From NCBI RefSeq assembly GCF_014397785.1, contig NZ_VZQQ01000004.1:186001-250000 (forward strand): a stretch of DNA of 64,000 nucleotides, written 5' to 3'. The position numbers and the translations under genes are program-made. A model generated the notes under the pieces. The model was not told the DNA's origin. It did not search any database and worked only from the letters and a program-made list of their open reading frames with translations. The stretch is from Paraburkholderia podalyriae. GTDB lineage: Bacteria; Pseudomonadota; Gammaproteobacteria; Burkholderiales; Burkholderiaceae. Positions 46,198-54,367 of this stretch are shown here, in pieces. Every line of letters starts with the position of its first letter. The stretch's first letter is position 1.

Positions 46198-48006
46198 ATG
46201 TTCTCGCATGCCTTCGGAGTCTTGCAGAAAATCGGCAAGTCGCTGATGCTGCCCGTCGCCGTGCTTCCCGTGGCGGGTCTGCTGCTCGGCCTCGGCGCGA
46301 CCGACTTTCACGGTTACGTGCCGGCCGTCGTGCTCGCGCTGATGAAGAACGCGGGCGACGTGATCTTCGGCAACCTGCCGCTGATCTTCGCGATCGGCGT
46401 CGCGCTCGGCTTCACCGAGAACGATGGCGTCGCCGGCATCGCCGCTACGATCGGGTATCTGGTGATGACGGCGACGTTGGGTGTGATAGCCAGGCTACAG
46501 GGCATCGAAGCCGACACGATCATGGGCATTCCGTCGATCCAGACCGGTGTGTTCGGCGGCATCCTCGCCGGTGGTCTCGCCGCCTGGATGTTCAACCGCT
46601 ACTACCGGATCACGTTGCCGCCTTATCTCGGCTTCTTCGCCGGCAAGCGCTTCGTGCCCATCGTGACCGCAATCGGTGCCATCGTGCTCGGCGCGATCAT
46701 GTCTTTCGTGTGGCCGCCGATCGGTAGCGCGATCAAGGCGTTCTCGCACTGGGCAGCGGTTTCGGACCCGCGCACCGCCGCCACGGTCTACGGTTTCGTC
46801 GAACGCCTGCTGATTCCTTTCGGCCTGCATCACATCTGGAACGTGCCGTTCTTCTTCGAAATGGGCAGCTACCTCGACCCGACGACCGGCAAGACGGTTC
46901 ACGGCGACATCACCCGTTATTTCGCGGGCGACCGGACCGCGGGCATTCTGGCAGGCGCATTCCTGTTCAAGATGTTCGGCCTGCCGGCCGCGGCGATCGC
47001 GATCTGGCATTGCGCGAAGCCGGAGAAGAAGGTGGCGGTCGGTGGCATGATGGTTTCGGCCGCGCTGACTTCTTTCCTCACCGGCATCACCGAGCCGATC
47101 GAGTTCGCGTTCCTGTTCGTCGCGCCGGTGCTTTACCTGATTCACGCCTGCCTCGCGGCGTCGGCGCAGTTCGTGGCCAACACCTTGGGCATGCGCATGG
47201 GCTTCACGTTCTCGCAAGGCGGCATCGACTTTGTGATGTTCAACCTGATCGGCGGGAAGGCCACGCACGCGTGGTACGTGTTCATTCTCGGTCCGATCTA
47301 CGCGGTGATCTACTACGGGGCGTTCCGCTTCGTGATCACGCGCTTCAACCTGAAGACGCCGGGCCGCGAGGACGACACGGTCGAAACCGCGCCGCTCGCC
47401 GCGAGCGGGGCGGGCGGGCGTTCGCGCGAACTGGTGCTGGCGTTCGGCGGGCGCTCGAATATCACCAGTCTCGACGCGTGCATCACGCGGCTGCGTATTT
47501 CCGTGAAAGACCCCGCGGGCGTCGACGAAGCAAAGCTGAAAGCACTCGGCGCCGCGGGTGTGGTGCGCGTGGGCAACGGCGTGCAGGCAATCTTCGGACC
47601 GTTGTCGGAAAACATGAAAACCGACCTGCAGGAATATCTGAAGACAGCGGGCACCGAAGCGGATCTGCCGCTGGCCGGCGGGCCGGGCATGGAAGGCGTG
47701 GCAGCGGCGGCGACTGCCGCGGCTGCGGCTGCGGCTGCGGCAACTGTCGCGGCCGCAGCGCAAAGCTCGCCGCAACAGACGGAGCGCGCGGAACAGATTC
47801 GTGCGGCGCTGGGCGGCGCGGCCAACATCAGGAAGCTCGACGCGTTGGCCGCCACACGGTTGCGTGTCGAGTTATCGGACCCGTCGCGGATCGACGCGGC
47901 CGCACTGAAAGCGGCCGGCGTGCTCGCGACGCAAGCGTTGAAGAACGGCGCGCTCGATCTGATCGTGGGTCTCGGCTCGGGCAACCTGGCAGGCGCAATG
48001 CGATAA
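46198..48006 (+). CDS. nagE: PTS N-acetylglucosamine-type EIIC-EIIB with extra degenerate EIIB
   Basis: The 602-residue protein starts at the ATG at 46198 after AGGAG, 22 bp from nagF. Residues 1-385 are the EIIC membrane part ([58 protein letters not shown]). The EIIB domain at about 415-490 has its phospho-Cys in [16 protein letters not shown]. After an Ala-rich linker, a second EIIB-like domain has no Cys at this place ([17 protein letters not shown]) and cannot be phosphorylated. It imports and phosphorylates GlcNAc or a related hexose; specificity is by family. Confidence 0.92.
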   Translation: MFSHAFGVLQKIGKSLMLPVAVLPVAGLLLGLGATDFHGYVPAVVLALMKNAGDVIFGNLPLIFAIGVALGFTENDGVAGIAATIGYLVMTATLGVIARLQGIEADTIMGIPSIQTGVFGGILAGGLAAWMFNRYYRITLPPYLGFFAGKRFVPIVTAIGAIVLGAIMSFVWPPIGSAIKAFSHWAAVSDPRTAATVYGFVERLLIPFGLHHIWNVPFFFEMGSYLDPTTGKTVHGDITRYFAGDRTAGILAGAFLFKMFGLPAAAIAIWHCAKPEKKVAVGGMMVSAALTSFLTGITEPIEFAFLFVAPVLYLIHACLAASAQFVANTLGMRMGFTFSQGGIDFVMFNLIGGKATHAWYVFILGPIYAVIYYGAFRFVITRFNLKTPGREDDTVETAPLAASGAGGRSRELVLAFGGRSNITSLDACITRLRISVKDPAGVDEAKLKALGAAGVVRVGNGVQAIFGPLSENMKTDLQEYLKTAGTEADLPLAGGPGMEGVAAAATAAAAAAAAATVAAAAQSSPQQTERAEQIRAALGGAANIRKLDALAATRLRVELSDPSRIDAAALKAAGVLATQALKNGALDLIVGLGSGNLAGAMR

Positions 48007-48126
48007 GCGCAAGCAGGTATCGTCAGCGAATGCCGCGCGCTGCACCGCCTCGCGGGTACATCGACTCGACGCGCCCGCATCGCGCGATCGGCGCGGGCGG
48101 CCTGGCGGCCTGGCGATGGAGGCTAG

Positions 48127-49455
48127 ATGAAAGGCAGACGGGCGGTAATGGCAGGCGTGGCCGTTATCGTGGTTGCCCTGATGGGCGCATACCGCGGATA
48201 CGCCGCGCATGCCGGGGAGCCCGCGCCGAGTCCCGTGACCGCACCCGTGACCGCACCCGTGGTAGCCAGCAGCGATACCGCGGCCGCGGCGCGCGGCGCG
48301 AAACTCGCCGCCGTTGGCGATTGCGTTTCGTGCCACACCGCGACGGGCGGCCAGCCCCTCGCAGGCGGACTGCCGCTGCAAACACCCTTCGGCGTCATTT
48401 ACTCGACCAACATCACCCCGGACGACGACACCGGTATCGGGCGCTGGTCGCTCGACGCGTTCGCACGCGCGATGCGGCGCGGCGTGTCCAGCGACGGCCA
48501 TCTGCTGTATCCCGCGTTCCCGTATCCGCACTTCACGCACATCAACGATGCCGATATCGGCTCGCTGTATGCGTGGCTGATGAGTCGCGCTCCGATCAGC
48601 GCTCCTACGCCGCACAACGAGCTGATTTTCCCGCTCGGCTTCAGGCCCATCATGGCCGTGTGGAATCTTCTTTACCTGCATACCGGCGACGAAGCAGCGC
48701 CGTCCCCGTCCGAAGCGTCAGACGTCGCACGTGGGCGTTACCTGGTCGAAAGCCTCGGTCATTGCGGCGCGTGCCACACGCCGCTCAACCGGCTCGGTGC
48801 CGAGCGCCGCGACCGCGCGCTGCAAGGCGGCACGATCGAGGGATGGGATGCTCCCGCGCTCACCGACCTCGCGGCACGCCCGACGCCCTGGACGCAGGCA
48901 CAGCTCGTCAGCTATCTGCGCACCGGCCTCGCGAGCGAACATGGGGCGGCGGCGGGTTCGATGCGCCCCGTCACGCGCATGCTCGCCGACGCTTCCGCCT
49001 CCGACGTAGACGCGATTTCCGCCTATCTGCTGGCGCTGCCAGCCGGGGCCCGAAGCGGGCCCGAGCATGCCGTCGCTTCACCCCCCGCTTCCGCTGCGAG
49101 CGTGCCCGTCTCGACCTCGCCCCGCAGCGGCGCGAATCTTTTCGCGGCGGCCTGCGCATCGTGCCATGCGCAAGGCGCGCCGATGTCGACCGATGGTGCC
49201 CGACCGCCGCTGTCCCTTTCCACGGCCGTCAACGCCGACAGCCCACGCAACACGGTTCGCATCATCCTCGATGGAATCGACTGGCACGAGAGCGATAGCG
49301 CGCCCTTCATGCCATCATTCGCCAACACATTCACGGACGCGCAGATAGCGGAACTCGCCAACTACACGCGCGAACGCTTCACCGCACGCGGCTCATGGCC
49401 CTCGCTCGACGCCGACGCGGTCGCGCATTTTCGCAAGGACGGCCTGCCACGATGA
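48127..49455 (+). CDS. triheme cytochrome c subunit of a molybdenum dehydrogenase
   Basis: The 442-residue protein has a single N-terminal membrane/signal segment (VMAGVAVIVVALMGAY) and three CxxCH heme sites: CVSCHTATGG, CGACHTPLNR and CASCHAQGAP. The layout matches the cytochrome subunits of membrane-bound alcohol and aldehyde dehydrogenases. Its stop overlaps the start of the 2Fe-2S subunit (ATGA), so it is the electron outlet of the three-subunit enzyme, passing electrons from the Mo subunit to the respiratory chain. No ribosome site stands out except an AGGCTAG stretch. Confidence 0.93.
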   Translation: MKGRRAVMAGVAVIVVALMGAYRGYAAHAGEPAPSPVTAPVTAPVVASSDTAAAARGAKLAAVGDCVSCHTATGGQPLAGGLPLQTPFGVIYSTNITPDDDTGIGRWSLDAFARAMRRGVSSDGHLLYPAFPYPHFTHINDADIGSLYAWLMSRAPISAPTPHNELIFPLGFRPIMAVWNLLYLHTGDEAAPSPSEASDVARGRYLVESLGHCGACHTPLNRLGAERRDRALQGGTIEGWDAPALTDLAARPTPWTQAQLVSYLRTGLASEHGAAAGSMRPVTRMLADASASDVDAISAYLLALPAGARSGPEHAVASPPASAASVPVSTSPRSGANLFAAACASCHAQGAPMSTDGARPPLSLSTAVNADSPRNTVRIILDGIDWHESDSAPFMPSFANTFTDAQIAELANYTRERFTARGSWPSLDADAVAHFRKDGLPR

Positions 49456-49934
49456 TCACACTCAACGTCAACGGTGTCAGTCATACGGTCGAGGTCGACC
49501 CGTCCACGCCGCTGCTCTATGTGCTGCGCAACCAGTTGCAGCTCGATGGCGCAAAGTTCGGCTGCGGTCTCGGTCAATGCGGCGCATGCACGGTCAGCGT
49601 CGGCGGCGAGCCGGTGTTCTCGTGCCTGATGCCGGTCGTGGCCATTGGCGATCGGCCAGTCGGAACCGTCGAAGGACTTGGCACCGCAGAACATCCGGGA
49701 CCACTTCAGCAAGCCTTCATTAGCGAGCAAGCCGCGCAATGCGGCTATTGCATCGCCGGCATGATCATGCGCGCGCACACGCTGCTGGAGCGAACCCCGC
49801 ACCCAACCGATGAACAGATTCGCCGCCACATGCAGCCGAACCTGTGCCGCTGCGGCACGCACATGCGCATTCTCGCGGCGATCCAGCAAGTCGCGACGGC
49901 TTCGCCGCGTGCGGACGGCGGAGCCCAGTCGTGA
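49452..49934 (+). CDS. 2Fe-2S subunit of an isoquinoline-1-oxidoreductase-type hydroxylase
   Basis: The 160-residue protein has the two 2Fe-2S clusters of the xanthine-oxidase family: plant-type GAKFGCGLGQCGACTVSV with the fourth Cys in PVFSCLMPV, and the alpha-helical cluster AAQCGYCIAGMIM with PNLCRCGTHMRI. It resembles IorA. It has no signal sequence, so export would have to occur as a folded complex with the Tat-carrying large subunit. Start and stop overlap both neighbours by four bases. Confidence 0.94.
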   Translation: MITLNVNGVSHTVEVDPSTPLLYVLRNQLQLDGAKFGCGLGQCGACTVSVGGEPVFSCLMPVVAIGDRPVGTVEGLGTAEHPGPLQQAFISEQAAQCGYCIAGMIMRAHTLLERTPHPTDEQIRRHMQPNLCRCGTHMRILAAIQQVATASPRADGGAQS

Positions 49935-52249
49935 GCGACGGCCGCCCATTCCCCGTCGCTCGCGACGGCGGCCCGGATGACCCCGCGCGGCGCCGCTTCG
50001 TCGTTGGCGGCTCGCTGATGGTGAGCTTCGCGATCGTGCCTGGCATGGCCGCGCTCGCGCAAACCACCACCGAAGCGGGCACTTTCACCGCGAACGCTCC
50101 GAAACTGCCGGGCAGTCTCAAAACCACGCCGTCGCTCGATGCGTGGATCAAGGTCACCCCTGACGGCCACGTGAGCGTATGCACGGGCAAAGCGGAGCTT
50201 GGCACGGGCATTCGCACCGCGCTGCTGCAGGTCGCCGCGGAAGAGCTGGATCTCGCGCCTGATGCGATCGAGCTGATCACCGCCGACACCGCCGAAACGC
50301 CGAACGAAGGCTACACCGCAGGCAGTCACACGATGGCGGACAGCGGCAGCGCGATCCTCAACGCCGCGGCTCAGGTGCGCACGCTGCTCGTCGCGAGCGC
50401 GGCCTCGCAGCTGGGCGTCGCCGCATCGGCACTCACTACACGCGACGGCGCCATCATTGCGGCCGACGGAAGACGCGTGACCTATGGCGAAGCCGTGCGT
50501 TACGCGAACCTCCATCAGAACGCACAGCCCGATGCCGCGACCAAGCCGCCATCGTCGTACGCCGTGATTGGCCATGCGCTGCCGCGCGTGGATATTCCGG
50601 GCAAGGTGACGGGCGGCGCCAGCTATGTCCAGGATCTGCGGCTGCACGGAATGCTGCATGCCCGCGTCGTCCGGCCGCCGTCTTATGGCGCGAGCCTCGT
50701 TGCAGTCGATAGCGGGCGCGTCGAGGCGCTGCCCGGCGTCATCAAGGTCGTGCACAACGGCAACTACCTCGCGGTGGTCGCCGACGACGAATGGCGCGCG
50801 ATCCTCGCGATGCGTGAGCTTGCGCTCGCCGCGCAATGGCGGCCCGGGCCGCCCCTGCCCGATCCGGCGAACATCCACGCGTTGCTGATGACTCTGCCTT
50901 CACAGGAAATCGCGGTGGCCGACCAGCACGATCAGGACATAACGACAGGCGCGGCCGCGCCCGGGGCGACGTTGCGGGCGCGCTATTCAAGGCCGTATCT
51001 GACGCATGGCTCGATTGGGCCATCATGCGCGGTCGCGCAGCTCGACAACGGTGTGATGACCGTGTGGACGCACACGCAAGGCGTCTACCCGCTGCGTGCG
51101 GGGATCGCCGGCATGCTCGCCATGCCGCCCGACCAGGTGCGCTGCGTGCATATGGAAGGTTCGGGCTGCTACGGACACAACGGCGCGGACGATGTCGCGG
51201 CCGACGCCGCCCTCATCGCACGGGAGCTGCCTGGCCGCCCGGTGCGCGTGCAATTCATGCGCGAACAGGAACACCTGTGGGAGCCGTTCGGCCCGGCAAT
51301 GACAGTCGAGGCGAGCGCAACGTTCGATGCGGCAGGCACGATTGCCGACTGGCGTTACGAGCTATGGAGCAACACGCATAACAACCGCATCGAGAATGCG
51401 GGCCGTCTTTTGCCCGCGCAACTGCTGGCGCAACCGTTCACCCCCGCGCCGCCGAAGCCGATTCCGATGCCGGAAGGCGGAGGCGACCGCAACAGCATTC
51501 CGCTTTACCGCGTGCCCAGCCTGCACGTACGGCATCATTTCGTGCCCGCGATGCCGATACGCGTGTCCGCCATGCGCTCGCTGGGCGCGCACATGAACGT
51601 GTTCGCGATCGAGAGCTTCATCGACGAGCTCGCCACCGCCGCGCACGTCGATCCGGTTGCATTTCGCCTCAAACATCTCGATGATCCGCGCGCCCGTGAC
51701 GTCATTCGCGCCGTGGTCGATCAATTCGGTTGGCGAGCCCGCACCGGGCGAACCGGCGAGGCGAGCTCGCGCTCGCACGGTACCGGCTTTGCGTTTGCCC
51801 AATACAAGAACCTGATGGCCTACCTTGCCGTCGCGATGGACGTGACGGTCATGCGCGATACCGGCGAGCTCAGTATCGAGCGCGTCGTAGCGGCCGTCGA
51901 CTGTGGGCAGATCGTGAATCCGGACGGCGTGCGCAATCAGATCGAAGGCGGCATTCTGCAAACCACGAGCTGGACGCTCTATGAAGAAACGCATTTCGAC
52001 CAGCAACGCATCACGAGCTTCGACTGGAGCACTTACCCGATCATGCGCTTCTCGTCCGTACCCCGACGCGTGGACGTGCTGTTGATCGACCGGCCGGGCC
52101 TGCCATTTCTCGGTGTCGGAGAAGCGGCGCAAGGCCCGGCCGCCGCGGCGCTCGCGAACGCGATCGACGACGCGACCGGCGTGCGGATCCGCGACTTGCC
52201 GTTGCTCGGGCCAAACGGAAGGAACGTGCTCAAGCATGAGGCTTCGTGA
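49931..52249 (+). CDS. Tat-exported molybdopterin subunit, IorB/aldehyde dehydrogenase type
   Basis: The 772-residue protein starts at the GTG at 49931, overlapping the previous stop (GTGA). Residues 20-45 hold a Tat signal: ARRRFVVGG, a hydrophobic stretch and the cleavage-like AALAQT. The rest is the molybdenum-cytosine-dinucleotide-binding subunit, with HTQGVYPLRAGIAGML, AMPIRVSAMRSLGAHMNVFA and the catalytic Glu near the end in FLGVGEAAQGPAAAALANAI. With the cytochrome it should oxidise an aldehyde or N-heterocycle outside the cytoplasm. No MoCo maturation gene (xdhC-like) is adjacent. The substrate is unknown. Confidence 0.93.
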   Translation: MSDGRPFPVARDGGPDDPARRRFVVGGSLMVSFAIVPGMAALAQTTTEAGTFTANAPKLPGSLKTTPSLDAWIKVTPDGHVSVCTGKAELGTGIRTALLQVAAEELDLAPDAIELITADTAETPNEGYTAGSHTMADSGSAILNAAAQVRTLLVASAASQLGVAASALTTRDGAIIAADGRRVTYGEAVRYANLHQNAQPDAATKPPSSYAVIGHALPRVDIPGKVTGGASYVQDLRLHGMLHARVVRPPSYGASLVAVDSGRVEALPGVIKVVHNGNYLAVVADDEWRAILAMRELALAAQWRPGPPLPDPANIHALLMTLPSQEIAVADQHDQDITTGAAAPGATLRARYSRPYLTHGSIGPSCAVAQLDNGVMTVWTHTQGVYPLRAGIAGMLAMPPDQVRCVHMEGSGCYGHNGADDVAADAALIARELPGRPVRVQFMREQEHLWEPFGPAMTVEASATFDAAGTIADWRYELWSNTHNNRIENAGRLLPAQLLAQPFTPAPPKPIPMPEGGGDRNSIPLYRVPSLHVRHHFVPAMPIRVSAMRSLGAHMNVFAIESFIDELATAAHVDPVAFRLKHLDDPRARDVIRAVVDQFGWRARTGRTGEASSRSHGTGFAFAQYKNLMAYLAVAMDVTVMRDTGELSIERVVAAVDCGQIVNPDGVRNQIEGGILQTTSWTLYEETHFDQQRITSFDWSTYPIMRFSSVPRRVDVLLIDRPGLPFLGVGEAAQGPAAAALANAIDDATGVRIRDLPLLGPNGRNVLKHEAS

Positions 52250-52370
52250 GACTCGTTCACATTTTGCGAAAGCCGATATTCAGTTGCTCCCTTTCCGACC
52301 TTCCCGGCCCGCGGTTCTTTCGCCAACCGAATGCGGGCACGCACGACCTTCGGCGCGCCGCCGCGAGCGC

Positions 52371-52844
52371 TCAGTGACTCGACGGAAACGCGAACGTCGC
52401 GCGCGCGCTGCCATTGCCGCGGACGTTCACGTTTTGCTTTCTGGTAACAACGCTGTAGGTGGCGCTGACCGTATAGCGCCCTTGAGGAAGCCGCACGAGC
52501 ATGTACGGCCCATGCGAAGTGGTATCGAGCACCGTTGCGCCGCCAGCTTTGCCAATCTGCACTTGGACGTCGGCCACATAGCTCGCACCGGGACCGGTGA
52601 ACTGCAAAGACAGCGGCCATTGCCTTCGTGCCTGCCGCAGCGCGGTTGACTCGTCGCGACCGACTCCGCCGGACACGAACGATATGTCGCCCTGCTGCTG
52701 CGTCGCTGGCATGCCAGTTCTATGAATCTCGCTGGCGGTCTGCGGAGCATCCGCTTGCGCCGCTGCGACGCTTGCCTGAACGAGTGTGAATGCCGCGGCG
52801 AGCAGAGTCGACGCGATCCGGGGAGCGTTTCGTTGAATTTTCAT
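52371..52844 (-). CDS. secreted protein with carboxypeptidase-regulatory-like fold
   Basis: The 157-residue protein has a signal sequence ending SVAAAQ. Residues 65-157 form a beta-rich domain (PLSLQFTGPGASYVADVQVQ, YMLVRLPQGRYTVSATYSVV) that resembles the carboxypeptidase-regulatory/transthyretin-like fold. It probably acts in the periplasm or envelope; no catalytic residues are evident. The gene is convergent with the Mo-hydroxylase operon and stands alone. Confidence 0.8.
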   Translation of the reverse strand: MKIQRNAPRIASTLLAAAFTLVQASVAAAQADAPQTASEIHRTGMPATQQQGDISFVSGGVGRDESTALRQARRQWPLSLQFTGPGASYVADVQVQIGKAGGATVLDTTSHGPYMLVRLPQGRYTVSATYSVVTRKQNVNVRGNGSARATFAFPSSH

Positions 52845-53015
52845 CGTGGTTGCTCCTTATAGTGTTGCCGGCTGCGGGTTAGAGTGCGTGCCCGGTCCGT
52901 CGGATGGAAGCTTCGGCGGGCTCGGCATTGCTTCAAGCATAGGAAAGAATCGTCGATGCGTGAAGAAGCGCCAGACTAGGGCTCGCCGATCCACTGAAGT
53001 TATCCGAAAGTCCCC

Positions 53016-53270
53016 TCATTGGAGCGAATTCCGGTAATCCGTAAGCGATTTGACCTTGCACTGCGGTACCGGCGAATCCGGATGACACGTGGGAGATTTA
53101 CGTAGCGTTGTAATTTTGGGCATGCCTGTCTCCGCAAGCCCGACCGGCACCACTTCCCCTGCATCCGCCCGCAGCGCCCGCTCGTGAAGACGCGCGAGTA
53201 TATGGGGCATGTAATTTGCGCCAATTCCAATGACCGGTCGAAGTGCAACAGGCCCGCAAGTCGCGTGCAT
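53016..53270 (-). CDS. possible small protein of unknown function
   Basis: An 84-codon frame from the ATG at 53270 reads protein-like (VIGIGANYMPHILARLHERA, then TGMPKITTLRKSPTCH) with codon use compatible with the flanks. There is no clear ribosome site and no family I recognise. It may be a small gene, a decayed one or chance. The strand is opposite to that of the small lipoprotein gene beside it. Confidence 0.25.
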   Translation of the reverse strand: MHATCGPVALRPVIGIGANYMPHILARLHERALRADAGEVVPVGLAETGMPKITTLRKSPTCHPDSPVPQCKVKSLTDYRNSLQ

Positions 53271-53317
53271 GCCATTCACCGAAAGCCGGATTGCAGCCAG
53301 GCCAGGAGGAATCTGCG

Positions 53318-53521
53318 ATGAAACTAACTGCGAGACATTTTGTAATTGCGGCGTCGGTCGTGCTGCTGGCGATGGGTGCATCTGGATGCAAGCGGGCGGA
53401 CAACAGTAGCGCGACCAGCGGCGCAGCGGCGGGCAGTAGCGGCCCGATGGCTAACCCCGCAGCGACCGGGGCGATGGGCGCCGCAAGCGGCCCGGCGGCA
53501 GCATCGGGCGCCAGCCAATAA
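53318..53521 (+). CDS. small Ala/Gly/Ser-rich lipoprotein
   Basis: The 67-residue protein starts at an ATG after AGGAGGA. A lipoprotein signal (VLLAMGASGC) leaves a mature part of only about 44 residues, almost all Ala, Gly, Ser and Pro, with no fold to name. Small lipoproteins of this type are common in Burkholderia envelopes. The gene appears monocistronic. Function unknown. Confidence 0.75.
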   Translation: MKLTARHFVIAASVVLLAMGASGCKRADNSSATSGAAAGSSGPMANPAATGAMGAASGPAAASGASQ

Positions 53522-54112
53522 CGGTAGACAGGTCAATATCTGCGGTGGTGATTTCCGGCACATCAGGGACTGTTTCAACGACTGGAAGCGCCAACCGCTT
53601 GTTTATCGCAGCGCGATATATGGCTGGTGATGGCAGCCTACGCGGAGTAATGTCCGTCGCGCACGGGCGCTACTGAACACGAGGCAGATGCACGCCGTAC
53701 GCGGCTTCCAGCCGGTCGACGCGCCCATTTCAGCGTGTGAGTCTTGCGCCCGACGTTGCGATCCAACCGGAGGCGCGCCCCATCGACATGCTTCTGCGTG
53801 CCCCCGGCCTGAAATAGTCCAGCCGGCTAGCGAACGTAGACGTATCTTCAACGTCGGCTCTGCGCCGCCGAACTGTGGCCATTCGATGGCGCCAGTTGAA
53901 TGTCCCTTTCCCAGGTCCCGCCCGAAACGGTCGTTCCCCCCGTGTCCGGGCGTTCGGGCATCACCTAACTTCACGACAACCTCCCATGATCACGGCGACG
54001 AGCTGCGCCTGGCCGAACACTGCACGAGACAAAATCTGAAGGGAGCGCGCCCATGGACTCGGGTACGACAAGGTAGTACCGTTAGAAGTCTATGCTTTGG
54101 AGAGGGCCACCC
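53522..54112 (+). other. 591-bp region without a convincing gene
   Basis: Between the small lipoprotein and the RHH gene, short frames on both strands have irregular composition and no ribosome sites. The promoter of the RHH-kinase-receiver operon should lie at its right end (about 54000-54100). No repeat or RNA gene was recognised. Confidence 0.45.
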
Positions 54113-54367
54113 ATGTCGAGCAAATACGCACTCAGCGTGTCGCTGACGGAGCACCTGTGTCACCTTGTCAACGAGCAGGTGGCCTCGGGCCGTTACCGCA
54201 CTGCGAGCGAGGTGGTGCGGGAGGCGCTTCGCCTGCTGGAGTCACAGTTGTCGAACCGGGGACCGTCCACCCAGAATACCGTTGCGCCGGCCAATCGCAC
54301 CCCGGCCTCGGGCACTCGCGATGACGACCGCGAACTGCCGACGCAAACGCCTGGGAGAGATTTGTGA
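54113..54367 (+). CDS. ParD-like ribbon-helix-helix protein, coupled to the kinase gene
   Basis: The 84-residue protein starts at the ATG at 54113 after GGAGAGGG. Residues 1-50 are a ParD/CopG ribbon-helix-helix (YALSVSLTEHLCHLVNEQVA, then SGRYRTASEVVREALRLLES). The last 35 residues are disordered and polar, where ParD antitoxins keep the toxin-binding part. Its stop overlaps the GTG of the kinase gene by four bases. No ParE toxin follows, so it is more likely a DNA-binding regulator of this operon than an antitoxin; that is inference. Confidence 0.82.
   Translation: MSSKYALSVSLTEHLCHLVNEQVASGRYRTASEVVREALRLLESQLSNRGPSTQNTVAPANRTPASGTRDDDRELPTQTPGRDL

Noticed and set aside
54113..54367. Type II toxin-antitoxin system
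   Set aside because: The RHH protein looks like ParD, but the following gene is a CheB-CheR kinase and no ParE/RelE-like frame is nearby.
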